This document shows positions 14,832-24,541 of a stretch of 33,817 nucleotides of DNA, one piece after another. The notes under the pieces were generated by a model. The model saw only the letters and a list, made by a program, of their open reading frames with translations, was not told the DNA's origin and searched no databases. A program made the position numbers and the translations under genes. Every line of letters begins with the position of its first letter. Position 1 is the stretch's first letter. This DNA comes from a virus, in IMG/VR virus record IMGVR_UViG_3300029448_000186, positions 1 to 33,817 of that record. One strand, 5' to 3'.

Positions 14832-17355
14832 ATATGTATTAGAATTTAATTCTAAAGGTGTCAAAAAAACCAAACAAGATGTAGATAAACTTGACAAGAG
14901 TCAAGGCATATTAGCAAAAAATTCAGGAAAATTAAAAGCAGGTATGGCTATAGCAGGTACTGCTATTGTTGCAATGGGTGTTCACGCAATAAAAACAGCA
15001 GGGGAATTTGAAAAATTACAAACAAGATTAATAACTATGTATGGTAGTGTTAATAAAGGTACAAAAGCATTCAGAGAATTTACAAAAGTTGCCTCAACAA
15101 CTCCTTATGCAGTTAAATCAGTAGTAGAAGCAGGTGCTGCACTTAAAGCATTTGGTATGGACGCAGAAAAAAACATCAAAGGTGTAGCAGATTTAGCGGC
15201 ATTTATGGGTGTAGATGTAGTAGAAGCAGCAAACGCAATGGGTAGAGCATTTGCAGGTGGTGCAGGTGCTGCAGATGTATTAAGAGAACGAGGGGTATTA
15301 GAGTTAATAAAATCATTTAAAGGCATAGAGGACATTACTAAACTTACCTTACCTGAATTTAGAACTGCATTAATAGATGCAATGGAAGATCCATCAATAG
15401 GTATATCAGGTTCTACTAATGCACTTGCAGAAACATTTGAAGGAAATATGTCTAATATGATGGACTCAATAGATATGTTAGCTGCAGGTTTTGGAGAAAA
15501 ATTATTACCTGCTGTTAAAACTGCTACTCAAACTATGAAAGGTTGGGCAGATACATTAGGGGGAGCAAAAGATCCGATACAAGAAGGAATAATAGCTTTA
15601 AATAAACAAAACGCAGAAATGGGAATGCTTGTTAGACAACTTGACGATGCAGAAAAAGGTAGCAATTTATACCAACAAGCATTAAATAGAATTAGAAAAG
15701 AATATCCTGAATTGCTTGGTGGTATGGACGGAGAAAATATTGAATTAGAAAAAGTAGTAAAAAATCTTGAAGATGCAAACTTTGAAAGACAAAAAGAAAT
15801 AGCTTTATTAAATCAAAGATTAAAACTTGCTGCAGCAGAAGATCAATTACAAAAAATATATGAAAAACAATATGAGATAGTAGGTAAAGTTGCTGAAGAA
15901 CAAACACAAATGGTTACAGAGTTACAGGGAAGGGTTGATGATTATTTAGATTCAGGTGGTAATACTGAAATTGCTAAATTTATGCAAGGGCAAATAGATT
16001 TAATTCAAAGAACTAATACAGAATTTAATAAACTTGGAATGAAGCCTGAAACATATAAAAAAATCATAACTGAAGCAATGACTACTTTAAAAGGTTTTTA
16101 TGAAGTTGCTCCTGAAACAGATTGGATAGATAAATTAGTTGCAAAAGCAAATCAAATGGGAGAAGATATTTTAGCACCCGCTTATCCTGATTGGTATAAT
16201 GATTTTATGAACGAATTATTAATTCCTATGCAAGGTGGCTATGAAGGAATGAGCCTTGCTGTTAATAAAAATATAAAAGATATGCAAAAAGTATTGGATC
16301 AATACAAAACAAACAAAGAATTTAATCAAGGCATGGCAGATTCAATGCAAGCAATAATAGATACTGAAATACAAAAATTGGAAAAATTAGAAGAACAATA
16401 TGGTAAAGTAGAAGATAAAAGAAAAGGGGGAGAAGACCCTCCTGAAGATGGCACTGATCCTTTAAAAACATTTGTACCAACAATAGAAGTTGAGCCTTCA
16501 GGGAAAATGTGGGAAGGTATATTACCTGATAAAACCCAATTTACTGCATCTGCTGAAGAAATATCAGCAGGATTAGAGGCAGTAAAATCTATTTATATGG
16601 AAAGAATGATGGCTTTAAGAGAAGAACTTGTTGAAGCTAATATTATGGATATACTTTCAGGTGGAACAACAGAAGAAAGAGAAGAAAAAAAACAAGAAAT
16701 TGTAAATCAAATTAATGGATTAGCAGATGCAATTGGTAGTATAGAGAAAAAAACAGCAGTATCTACCACAAATTCTTTAGGGTTTTTTGCTAAATTCGCT
16801 AAAGGTGTTAAAAAATTCTCAACACAAGTAGCAAAAGATGAAAACAATATACAACAAGAAGTATTAGATGGTGCATCTTCTCTTATTGCTGCAGGTGGGC
16901 ATGGTAAAGAAAAACAAATTAAAATGCAAAAAGCAATGATTAAAGCAAATACTGCTAAAGGTTTAATAGATATATGGACAAGTCCTGCACCATCAGATCC
17001 ATTAACTGCTGCAAAAGCAATAGCAGCAAGTGCTGTATTAGTAGGTAAAGCATCGCAATCTAACCAACAATTAAATCAAGCATTAGCAGATTTAAAAGGT
17101 GGAGGACAAGAAACTTCAGCACAATTTGCAGAATATGGTATGAATCAAGTGGTAGATGGAGCAACACCGATCATAGCAGGAGAAGCAGGTGCAGAGTTAG
17201 TGCAAATTACACCACTTGAAGGACCTAATGTTGATGGTCCTCAAGGACAAGGGCAAATAGTAATAACAGGTAATGTTATGAGTAAAGATTTTGTAGAAGA
17301 TGAGTTAGTAGAACAACTAAAAGAATCAATAAGACAAGGATATGATTTTAGATAA
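14815..17355 (+). CDS. Tape measure protein
   Basis: The 846-residue product starts within the chaperone end. It has a basic N-terminal coiled coil, a hydrophobic segment near residues 42-64 (AGMAIAGTAIVAMGVHAIKT), then the phage tape measure core (GEFEKLQTRLITMYGSV, FTKVASTTPYAVKSVVEAG, GRAFAGGAGAADVLRERGV), long helical stretches, and a glycine/alanine-rich end. These are family hallmarks. It sets tail length; by the usual 1.5 angstrom per residue the tail would be near 120-130 nm, consistent with a siphovirus. Confidence 0.93.
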   Translation: MAIKNKYVLEFNSKGVKKTKQDVDKLDKSQGILAKNSGKLKAGMAIAGTAIVAMGVHAIKTAGEFEKLQTRLITMYGSVNKGTKAFREFTKVASTTPYAVKSVVEAGAALKAFGMDAEKNIKGVADLAAFMGVDVVEAANAMGRAFAGGAGAADVLRERGVLELIKSFKGIEDITKLTLPEFRTALIDAMEDPSIGISGSTNALAETFEGNMSNMMDSIDMLAAGFGEKLLPAVKTATQTMKGWADTLGGAKDPIQEGIIALNKQNAEMGMLVRQLDDAEKGSNLYQQALNRIRKEYPELLGGMDGENIELEKVVKNLEDANFERQKEIALLNQRLKLAAAEDQLQKIYEKQYEIVGKVAEEQTQMVTELQGRVDDYLDSGGNTEIAKFMQGQIDLIQRTNTEFNKLGMKPETYKKIITEAMTTLKGFYEVAPETDWIDKLVAKANQMGEDILAPAYPDWYNDFMNELLIPMQGGYEGMSLAVNKNIKDMQKVLDQYKTNKEFNQGMADSMQAIIDTEIQKLEKLEEQYGKVEDKRKGGEDPPEDGTDPLKTFVPTIEVEPSGKMWEGILPDKTQFTASAEEISAGLEAVKSIYMERMMALREELVEANIMDILSGGTTEEREEKKQEIVNQINGLADAIGSIEKKTAVSTTNSLGFFAKFAKGVKKFSTQVAKDENNIQQEVLDGASSLIAAGGHGKEKQIKMQKAMIKANTAKGLIDIWTSPAPSDPLTAAKAIAASAVLVGKASQSNQQLNQALADLKGGGQETSAQFAEYGMNQVVDGATPIIAGEAGAELVQITPLEGPNVDGPQGQGQIVITGNVMSKDFVEDELVEQLKESIRQGYDFR

Positions 17356-20300
17356 TGTCAATAGAAATAAGTGATATATTTAAGTCCGATACAGGTAATA
17401 CAAGACAAAGTGTAGTACCTTTAGTAGTTATTTATAAAAATACAAGAGCAGATGCTTTTGAAACTATAGATAGTGTAAGTGATGATGATAAGTTGTTTTT
17501 ATCAACTCAAAACATACATTTTGACGGAAATTATTATGAACCACTACTACAGAATATACCTGATATTAAAGAAAGTTTAGATTTAACAACCAAACAATAT
17601 CGTATTCAAAGTTCAGGTTTAACTATTAGCAATGTATCTTTTCATGGTAGAAAGTTTTCAGGTTACATAAAAGATGTTATTAATTGTGCTGTTAGAATAT
17701 ATTGGAAATCACAATCTTGCAAAACATTAGAAGATTGCTCTATGATCAATCAAGGCACTATCACAAGATTTACACAAACAAAAACAGCCATTAAATTATC
17801 AGTAGAAGATATATCTCAATTAACTTTAGATAAACTAATACCTGAATTAATACCTGATGAAGATCAATATGCCAAACAAGACAGATTAACACCTTTTCCA
17901 ATGGTGTATGGCCATGTAACTAAATCTCCTTTAAAAAAGAAAGTTGATAATATTTTAGCTACTGAAGATGGTGTAGAATCAGTTACAGCATTTGTTGTTG
18001 ATACAGAACCTGTATCTAAAATTGTATCAGAATCAAAATTAACAGATTATCCTACTGTAGTTCAAGAAAAAATGCCTGAACAATCAGCAGTATATTTAAA
18101 AGATGGCGATGATTATATTAATATATTAAATAATATACCACAAGATTATGGGCAATGGTTTTATTTTTTACAAGATATATCAGGAGAAATGTTTGAAGTA
18201 GTTGGTAGTGAAATTATTGCAACACCATTATATACACAAGCACAACAAGAAATTTTTAGGGTATTTGGTTATGAATCCCCTGCAATGGGTAGAGTGTTAA
18301 GAAGAATAACACAAATTAAAGGGCATAGAAAAGCAAGATCAAGAGCAATATCAGGGGGAGAATCATATTCAGACAATGGTGGAGTAGGACACAAAATAGG
18401 TGGGCAACTTTTTGCAGTTCGTGATTTAACAAAAGATCCTTGGCTCAATCTTGAAAATGGTGCAGCACTATCAACTGAAGCAGGTAGTGTAAATAATGAA
18501 GAAGTAAGATATGCACCTTCAAGATGGTATCAAAATATGTGGGACGCAGATAATCAGTATTCAAGAGATGCTTTTATATTTCCTTTTTCTTCAGATAATA
18601 GAAATTCAATAACAAATCCTCCAAGCAGTTGGATTCCTGATGATGATCTTTGGAATGGTGGTTGTGATGAATTAGATGATGAGGTATTTGGAGAAACAGA
18701 AGATTGGGATAGTCATTACGGACTTGTTAAACCAAATGATTTTAAAGATGCTATAAAAAATGACGACAATAGAGGTTTAGGTTGGTATGGGAGGCAAGAA
18801 TCTGAAGTAGGAGAAGATGGTGCTTATGTTTATTGGGAATTTGTTTTAGATCCACTTGAAACTAATTCTAAATGTATTACTTGGTTTATTGCAGATATAT
18901 GGGCATATAGTGGGTGGAATTGGCAATTAAGTAGTACAGGTGTTCATGAATATAATATGGCAAGTGCATTGTGGGGAGGCGAAAGTATACCTCAACACCC
19001 AAATCCAAATTATACTCATTCTAATTATAATACAGAAGAAACTTGGGCAAGAGAAATTCATTCTTTTCCATCTTTTTTACCACACAATAAACAACATATT
19101 AGAGGAGAAGATGGGGGATTTCAATTAAACACAAGAGAATTTACTCGTCATAATCCAACAGGAACTAACTTTATAAATGCTTGGAGTTTTCCTGAAAATA
19201 CCATTATACATGAATGGAATACACCTAATCAATTTAAATCAATTAAGTTAGGTATGCCTCAAATTGTTCAAAAAGAAGTAGATATACAATATCTTGCTTA
19301 TTGTTGTGGTGCTATAAATTATATGCACATTATACAAGATGTTTTTGTAGAAAATACACACGAAAAAACTTGGTATGCAAATGTATACGGAAGATTATCA
19401 GAAGGTTTAACTAATTGGAGTCCATTTAACTCATTTTTAACAGAAACATTAACTGAATGGGTTGAAGATGTATATGACTATGCTGAAGGTTTAGGCTATT
19501 CACAAGGTGGATCAGGAGGACAAGCAGGGTGGCTTGTAAATGGTGGAGATGATATGACTTCACAAGATCTAATTGAAAGTATGCAAATCACACCAAATAA
19601 AATGTGGGTTATATTTTTTGATGGAACAACAAATGTTTATGAAGATGGGCAATTTGATAATAATAGCACTATTGAAACAGGCACTCCTTTTATAATTTTT
19701 ACAGAAGATGTACATAGGGTAACACCTACAGAGTCATTTAGAAGAAACTTTATAAGAATGCACTTATTAGAATCAGGTTGGGAACAAGGATTTCAACCAA
19801 GTGAAGCAGCAACAAAAATACAAGAATTTTACACAGCTAATGGTTGGGACGATTCTGTTTATATTCCTGAAGTTAATGTTAGTGGTATGGTAGAAACACC
19901 TCATGGAATTGTACAACATTTACTATCATCAGAAGTAGATTACAATTCTGATTATTATGATGAAGAAATGTTACACCTAACACAATCAATACATCAGGGT
20001 TGGAGAATGGCTTTTACATTAACAAAGCAAATGAAAGTAAAAGAATTAATAGAAGAATTTGCTACTAATACAAAAATGTTCCCAAAATTTAGAGCAGATG
20101 GTACATTTACTTTTAATCCTATGAAATCATTTTATAATATGAGTGATACAAAATATAGAATTTATGCACCTGATGTTCAAAAATTTAGTTTTCAATTAAC
20201 TAATGTTGATGATGTTTATGATCAACTTAAATTATTATATCATTATGATTATGGTAATAATGATTTTAAAAAAGTAATAGAACCTCCAATACAAACACAA

Positions 20301-21491
20301 ACAGGAGAATATAGTTCATATTGGAGATTAACAACCGATTTATACCAAGACACTAACCCTGAATGGGTTTACAACCTTAATGATATATACCAAAAAACAG
20401 CAGAAGAAGGATTAACACAATTTGAGGCTAAATATATTAGAGATGATTATACTGCTAATGAATTTAAAAAGTATAAAATGATGGAATCTATTAATCAAAA
20501 ACTAATTGTTAAACTTGAATTATCAACAAAGTTTTTAAATCTTGAAGCAGGAGATGTAGTATATATAAGTCAATTATCAGATGAAACTGCATTTGGCTAT
20601 AAATATTGGACATATGAAGTAAAAGGTGGGCAATTAGTATATCCATTTTTTATAGTTAAAGAAATTAAAAAGAAAGCAAACAAAATTGATGTAATAGCAC
20701 AACAATTACATAGATTACAATATGGTTTACCATCATGGTATATTGAGGGTTATAACAATGATGAAGGTTTTGTTCCTCCACTTACAGAAGATGGTATTGA
20801 AGATACAATAGATGATGGGAACGTATATAATGGAAATGGAGATAATGTTACATATACTTACCAATCTGCATATTCAGAACCTGAATTAGAATTTTCTGAA
20901 TATTTTAATGTAGAGTGGGAAAATGGAGAATTTGCTTGTAGTTGGTATGCAGATGACAGTGTAAGATTAAACATATATCAAAACCCTTATTCATTTGAGT
21001 ACCCTAATGGTATGACTTGGACAGCAGAAATTGCTGATATTGTAGATGGAGAAGTTGGGACATATTCACAAGAAACTGATAATTTTGAACTTTCTACTGT
21101 ATCAGCAGGAGATGCTTCTAATAATCAAGGGTATTGTATTATTAAAACAAAAGCACAAAACTATACTTACCCTCCTAATTTTGGTAAAATAAGGATAACT
21201 ACTGAAGAAGGTAACATTTTAATCCGTGATTTTAGACAAGAGTATAATGTAGGTGGAACAACTGAAGCAACAGGAGATGTAAACCAAGATGGTGTTGTGA
21301 ATATATTAGATGTTGTTATGATGGTTAATTTTATATTAGGAACTTTAGATCCTGAAGAATTTTGGGCTGATGATGATTGGGAAGAAGAACTTGGTTACTT
21401 TGTTGATACAGGAGATATGAATCAAGATGGTGGATTAAACATTTTAGATATAATAGCAGTAATGGACATAATAACAAGTGGGCAAGGATAA
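17355..21491 (+). CDS. Giant tail-tip/hub protein with C-terminal dockerin-like module
   Basis: The 1378-residue product starts in a TAATG overlap with the tape measure. Its N-terminal 200 residues (IEISDIFKSDTGNTRQSVVP, then LEDCSMINQGTITRF) look like the distal-tail or hub beta domains of marine siphoviruses. A long central part is aromatic-rich and probably receptor-facing. Near residues 950-1140 helices and strands follow (LTKQMKVKELIEEFATNTKM, EAGDVVYISQLSDET), like tail hub domains. The C-terminal 76 residues hold two EF-hand-like calcium loops, typical of dockerin. The protein combines several functions usually split among separate tail genes. Confidence 0.8.
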   Translation: MSIEISDIFKSDTGNTRQSVVPLVVIYKNTRADAFETIDSVSDDDKLFLSTQNIHFDGNYYEPLLQNIPDIKESLDLTTKQYRIQSSGLTISNVSFHGRKFSGYIKDVINCAVRIYWKSQSCKTLEDCSMINQGTITRFTQTKTAIKLSVEDISQLTLDKLIPELIPDEDQYAKQDRLTPFPMVYGHVTKSPLKKKVDNILATEDGVESVTAFVVDTEPVSKIVSESKLTDYPTVVQEKMPEQSAVYLKDGDDYINILNNIPQDYGQWFYFLQDISGEMFEVVGSEIIATPLYTQAQQEIFRVFGYESPAMGRVLRRITQIKGHRKARSRAISGGESYSDNGGVGHKIGGQLFAVRDLTKDPWLNLENGAALSTEAGSVNNEEVRYAPSRWYQNMWDADNQYSRDAFIFPFSSDNRNSITNPPSSWIPDDDLWNGGCDELDDEVFGETEDWDSHYGLVKPNDFKDAIKNDDNRGLGWYGRQESEVGEDGAYVYWEFVLDPLETNSKCITWFIADIWAYSGWNWQLSSTGVHEYNMASALWGGESIPQHPNPNYTHSNYNTEETWAREIHSFPSFLPHNKQHIRGEDGGFQLNTREFTRHNPTGTNFINAWSFPENTIIHEWNTPNQFKSIKLGMPQIVQKEVDIQYLAYCCGAINYMHIIQDVFVENTHEKTWYANVYGRLSEGLTNWSPFNSFLTETLTEWVEDVYDYAEGLGYSQGGSGGQAGWLVNGGDDMTSQDLIESMQITPNKMWVIFFDGTTNVYEDGQFDNNSTIETGTPFIIFTEDVHRVTPTESFRRNFIRMHLLESGWEQGFQPSEAATKIQEFYTANGWDDSVYIPEVNVSGMVETPHGIVQHLLSSEVDYNSDYYDEEMLHLTQSIHQGWRMAFTLTKQMKVKELIEEFATNTKMFPKFRADGTFTFNPMKSFYNMSDTKYRIYAPDVQKFSFQLTNVDDVYDQLKLLYHYDYGNNDFKKVIEPPIQTQTGEYSSYWRLTTDLYQDTNPEWVYNLNDIYQKTAEEGLTQFEAKYIRDDYTANEFKKYKMMESINQKLIVKLELSTKFLNLEAGDVVYISQLSDETAFGYKYWTYEVKGGQLVYPFFIVKEIKKKANKIDVIAQQLHRLQYGLPSWYIEGYNNDEGFVPPLTEDGIEDTIDDGNVYNGNGDNVTYTYQSAYSEPELEFSEYFNVEWENGEFACSWYADDSVRLNIYQNPYSFEYPNGMTWTAEIADIVDGEVGTYSQETDNFELSTVSAGDASNNQGYCIIKTKAQNYTYPPNFGKIRITTEEGNILIRDFRQEYNVGGTTEATGDVNQDGVVNILDVVMMVNFILGTLDPEEFWADDDWEEELGYFVDTGDMNQDGGLNILDIIAVMDIITSGQG
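21261..21488 (+). other. Dockerin-like calcium-binding repeat pair in the tail-tip protein
   Basis: Residues 1303-1378 contain GDVNQDGVVNILD (loop from D1308) and GDMNQDGGLNILD (loop from D1354), each followed by a hydrophobic helix (VVMMVNFILG, IIAVMDIITS). The D-x-N-x-D-G-x-x-N-x-x-D spacing is that of type I dockerin repeats, which fold with bound calcium and bind cohesin domains in cellulosomes. Here the function would be calcium-stabilised attachment at the tail tip; whether a cohesin-like partner exists is unknown. Confidence 0.85.
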
Positions 21492-22189
21492 TGAAAAAAA
21501 TTAGAGCAGAAATAATAGATGGTAAATTTAGATTATATAATCAATATCCTGAATTGGCAGGTATAGAAATTACTTATTCAGGAGAAGTATATATTAACCC
21601 AACACTTCCTGAAGGTTGGGCATTAAGAGCAGGTAACAATAAAATATTAATAGTCAATTTTGGTACAAATATTATAGAAAATGGATTTGATTTATTTACT
21701 TATGAAGGTGTTTTAAATGTTAGGAATTGTTTAGGTGCAACAAAACAAATGGAAAGAGTTCAGATTACAGTAGCAAACAAAAAGATTCTTTGGGGAGATA
21801 GCAAAATGCAAGGAATGACAGAAAAAACTGATACTTGGGATTCTTTAGAGCATAACAACATATCAAAACCAAAACAACCTAAAATATTTGGGCAAAAATA
21901 CAAAAGTCAATACCAAAAATCAAATATTGGCATTGTTAATATTCAAATGCAAAAGAATTTACACACTAAAGGTGGCGAATATACACTTAATGGAAAAGAT
22001 TATAAAGGTTACTATCATGTTCATTCTGATATGGGTTATGCAATGACAGGTAAAACTCATAGCAAGGCATCAAAACATTTACAAAGAGGAAGCGATAAAA
22101 TTATTAGAAAACAACCAAAAATGGCAACCCAATCTACACCAAGCACACCAAGTACACCAAGTACACCAAGCACAGGGGGTGGTTATTAA
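21491..22189 (+). CDS. Tail-tip/baseplate-associated protein with TPS-repeat tail
   Basis: The 232-residue product has an N-terminal beta region (IEITYSGEVYINPTLPEG), a middle basic linker, and near residues 156-193 the string GGEYTLNGKDYKGYYHVHSD then AMTGKTHSKASKHL. I recall this G-x-x-Y-x-G-x-YH-x-H pattern from baseplate and tail proteins of marine phages, including T4-like ones. The end is a low-complexity STPSTPSTPST linker and GGGY. It starts in a TAATG-type overlap. Role is structural, at or near the tail tip. Confidence 0.65.
   Translation: MKKIRAEIIDGKFRLYNQYPELAGIEITYSGEVYINPTLPEGWALRAGNNKILIVNFGTNIIENGFDLFTYEGVLNVRNCLGATKQMERVQITVANKKILWGDSKMQGMTEKTDTWDSLEHNNISKPKQPKIFGQKYKSQYQKSNIGIVNIQMQKNLHTKGGEYTLNGKDYKGYYHVHSDMGYAMTGKTHSKASKHLQRGSDKIIRKQPKMATQSTPSTPSTPSTPSTGGGY
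22133..22174 (+). repeat. 9-base minisatellite coding a Thr-Pro-Ser repeat
   Basis: Four copies of ACACCAAGY (Y is C or T) encode a run of T-P-S units near the end of the 21491 gene, a flexible linker. Copy number could vary between phage variants by slippage. Confidence 0.85.
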
Positions 22190-23346
22190 TGGCTAATAAT
22201 CAAATACCTAAAACACCTCGTTTTTTTGTTGATATGATGAGTTATTTACACGCAACAGGGCATGGAAAATATTTTACTCGCAAAGATAGTGAACATTCAG
22301 ACAATCCTGCTGTTGAACAAATACATTATGGAGAAAAGGCAGACTTGTTATATTGTAATACATCAAGTGTTATTAAATTTACAGAAGATGCACCTAATTA
22401 TGGTGGAGATACTATATTTAACTATGAAGATTATTGGTGGAGTCACACAGCAATAACTTTTCCTGTATTGCCAATAGATTGTTTAGTTTGTTTAAATCAT
22501 AATCTTGAAGGTATGTCATTTACAGGTGGTAGTTGGACTAACCTTGTATCGGAATGGGGTTTTGGACAAGGAAATAATTTAGTAAATTGGTTAGATCCCA
22601 TTGAACATAATGGTTTTTCTATTAAATTAATATCTACACCTTTTTATACTACTACAGATACAAAAAGATTATATGCTTATTTTTATGATTATATAGGTAA
22701 TGTTGGGCAACGATATATGGGTAGTTATTTTTTTGGTAAAACTTGGACACCAAACATAGATCCAAAAGTTACAATGTCAAGAGAGTTTGATGGAATCAAG
22801 GTTAGCAGAACTAAAGGTGGCTTTTCTCATCATAATGTTAATTATTTAGGTAATCCATTATGGAGTGGACATAATGCTTGGGAATTATGGAAATATCCAT
22901 CTGATCCTGCTACTACACCACCAAATGAAAATCCTGATTCAACACAACAACAAATGTTTATAGAGGACGATAAAGCAAATCTTGGTAGATTGGGCAGAAG
23001 AAAATGGACAATAAGTTTTACCCATATTGCAGATTATGATTTACACGCAGCACTTGAGCAAACAAATTGGAATAGTTTTGATGGCACTCAAACATACCCT
23101 GATAATTCAGAACAAAACTTTACAGAAAAAGGATATGACAACCCTATATTACAAGAAGATAATTTTATGAGTAGATTATGGATTCCTACTTTAGGGGGAA
23201 CAATTCCGTTTGTATTTCAACCAAATACAGAAAATAATAATCCTGATCAATTTGCTGTATGCACTTTTGATAGAAATAGTATAAGCATTTCAACATTAGC
23301 ACCAAATATGTATTCAATATCATTTAGTATAAGCGAGGTATGGTAA
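22189..23346 (+). CDS. Tail-tip protein, first of a tandem paralogous pair
   Basis: The 385-residue product shares its whole plan with the next gene: PRFFVDMMSYLHATGHGKYF at the start, IPIDCLVCLNHNL-like middle (here LPIDCLVCLNHNL), IEHNGFSIK, GNPLWSGHNAWE, NLGRLGRRKW, and the end LWIPTLGGTIPFVFQP then NNNPDQFAVCTF and SISEVW. It is soluble and rich in aromatics, like a tail-tip or receptor-binding protein. A tandem pair suggests a hetero-ring or two alternative tip proteins. No glycosidase or peptidase motif is visible. Confidence 0.65.
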   Translation: MANNQIPKTPRFFVDMMSYLHATGHGKYFTRKDSEHSDNPAVEQIHYGEKADLLYCNTSSVIKFTEDAPNYGGDTIFNYEDYWWSHTAITFPVLPIDCLVCLNHNLEGMSFTGGSWTNLVSEWGFGQGNNLVNWLDPIEHNGFSIKLISTPFYTTTDTKRLYAYFYDYIGNVGQRYMGSYFFGKTWTPNIDPKVTMSREFDGIKVSRTKGGFSHHNVNYLGNPLWSGHNAWELWKYPSDPATTPPNENPDSTQQQMFIEDDKANLGRLGRRKWTISFTHIADYDLHAALEQTNWNSFDGTQTYPDNSEQNFTEKGYDNPILQEDNFMSRLWIPTLGGTIPFVFQPNTENNNPDQFAVCTFDRNSISISTLAPNMYSISFSISEVW

Positions 23347-24404
23347 TGGGCTATCAGGAACTAAAGAAACCAAAATTTTATATTGATATGATGTCATACC
23401 TACACGCAGTAGGTAAAACAGAATATTTTAAAAACCAAGAATTATATGATACTGATTTAAATGCACATACTTATAGTGGAACTTTTGAAGATCTATTATA
23501 TTTAAATCCAATTAGCATAATTAAAACTTTTAATGCAGGTACAGTAGATCCATTTGTTGAATTTAAATCAGATAAAGACTTCCCAACAATTCCTGTTGAT
23601 TTTATAGGGCTATTAAATCACAATTTAAGCAATCAAACGACTTTTGTTCAATCAAACAATTCTGTTCTTGGTGCTTCTCCCTATGTGTTTGATAAAAATA
23701 TTAATTTTGGAAATGCTTCCCTTACGATTGAACATAATGGTTTTTCTTTAGCAACTTTTACATACACTCACATATTAAGTCCTGCAAGTATAAAAATAAC
23801 ATCAATGAGAACAGCAGATGATACAGCGAATTATATAGGTAGTTTTTTAATGGGTTGTACTTGGAGTCCTCCACATAACCCACAATTAAAAGCATCTATA
23901 TTAAGAAAATTTGATGGTATTAAATCTAAAAAAACACAAGCAGGACACACAAGATCAGATATGAATTATATTGGTAATCCATTATGGGCAGGTAGAAACC
24001 CTTTTGAACAATGGAATTATGAAGATAATTTTGTTCCTGATGATACTAATATGATTATAGAAGATTCTAAAACAAATTTAGGTAACACAGGTAGAAGAAG
24101 TTGGAAATTAACTTGGGATTCTGTAAGTGATACAGATTTATTTGCAGAACTTGAACAATCAAACAATGCTTTAGATATAGTAGATTCAAACATTGATAAT
24201 CCATTTTTACAAAGTAATACATTTATTTCAAGGGTATGGACACCAACATTAGGTGGTTCTTTACCTTTTATGCTGCAAATAGATGATTCTAACAATAATC
24301 CTGATCAGTTTGTTATAGCAAGATTTAAAAAGCATTCACTAACACTAACAAGTAAAGCACCTAATTTATATTCTTTTTCAGTAGACATAGAAGAAACTTG
24401 GTAA
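23346..24404 (+). CDS. Tail-tip protein, second of the paralogous pair
   Basis: The 352-residue product mirrors its neighbour: KPKFYIDMMSYLHAVGKTEY, IPVDFIGLLNHNL, IEHNGFSLA, GNPLWAGRNPFEQW, NLGNTGRRSW, and the end VWTPTLGGSLPFMLQ, NNNPDQFVIARF, VDIEETW. The start is placed at ATG 23346 in a TAATG overlap with GAGG 7 bases upstream; ATG 23340 is too near that site. It is the last late gene, followed by a terminator. Divergence between the two is greatest in the middle, as expected for surface loops. Confidence 0.65.
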   Translation: MGYQELKKPKFYIDMMSYLHAVGKTEYFKNQELYDTDLNAHTYSGTFEDLLYLNPISIIKTFNAGTVDPFVEFKSDKDFPTIPVDFIGLLNHNLSNQTTFVQSNNSVLGASPYVFDKNINFGNASLTIEHNGFSLATFTYTHILSPASIKITSMRTADDTANYIGSFLMGCTWSPPHNPQLKASILRKFDGIKSKKTQAGHTRSDMNYIGNPLWAGRNPFEQWNYEDNFVPDDTNMIIEDSKTNLGNTGRRSWKLTWDSVSDTDLFAELEQSNNALDIVDSNIDNPFLQSNTFISRVWTPTLGGSLPFMLQIDDSNNNPDQFVIARFKKHSLTLTSKAPNLYSFSVDIEETW

Positions 24405-24425
24405 CCAAAAAGATTTATAAAAAGC

Positions 24426-24453
24426 AAAAGCCCTCAATTAAGAGGGCTTTTTT
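24426..24453 (+). terminator. Rho-independent terminator of the late operon
   Basis: AAAAGCCCTC (24426-24435) pairs with GAGGGCTTTT (24442-24451) around AATTAA, followed by more T bases. It stands 21 bases after the last tail gene. The A-run on the left arm gives a T-run on the other strand, so it could also stop leftward transcription. Confidence 0.9.
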
Positions 24454-24473
24454 GTTTCTACTCACAGGAGGGG

Positions 24474-24541
24474 AAAAAGGGGACTAACCTTTGTGTGCAT
24501 TGGTTAGATGATAAGAAAGGAAATAAATCAGTCCCCTTTTT
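24474..24541 (-). terminator. Leftward terminator with nested hairpin
   Basis: AAAAAGGGGAC (24474-24484) pairs with GTCCCCTTTTT (24531-24541), an 11-bp stem that ends in a T-run when read leftward. Inside the loop CTAACC (24484-24489) can pair with GGTTAG (24502-24507). The right arm overlaps the last codons of the leftward gene. It would end the leftward operon and shield it from late transcription. Confidence 0.75.
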
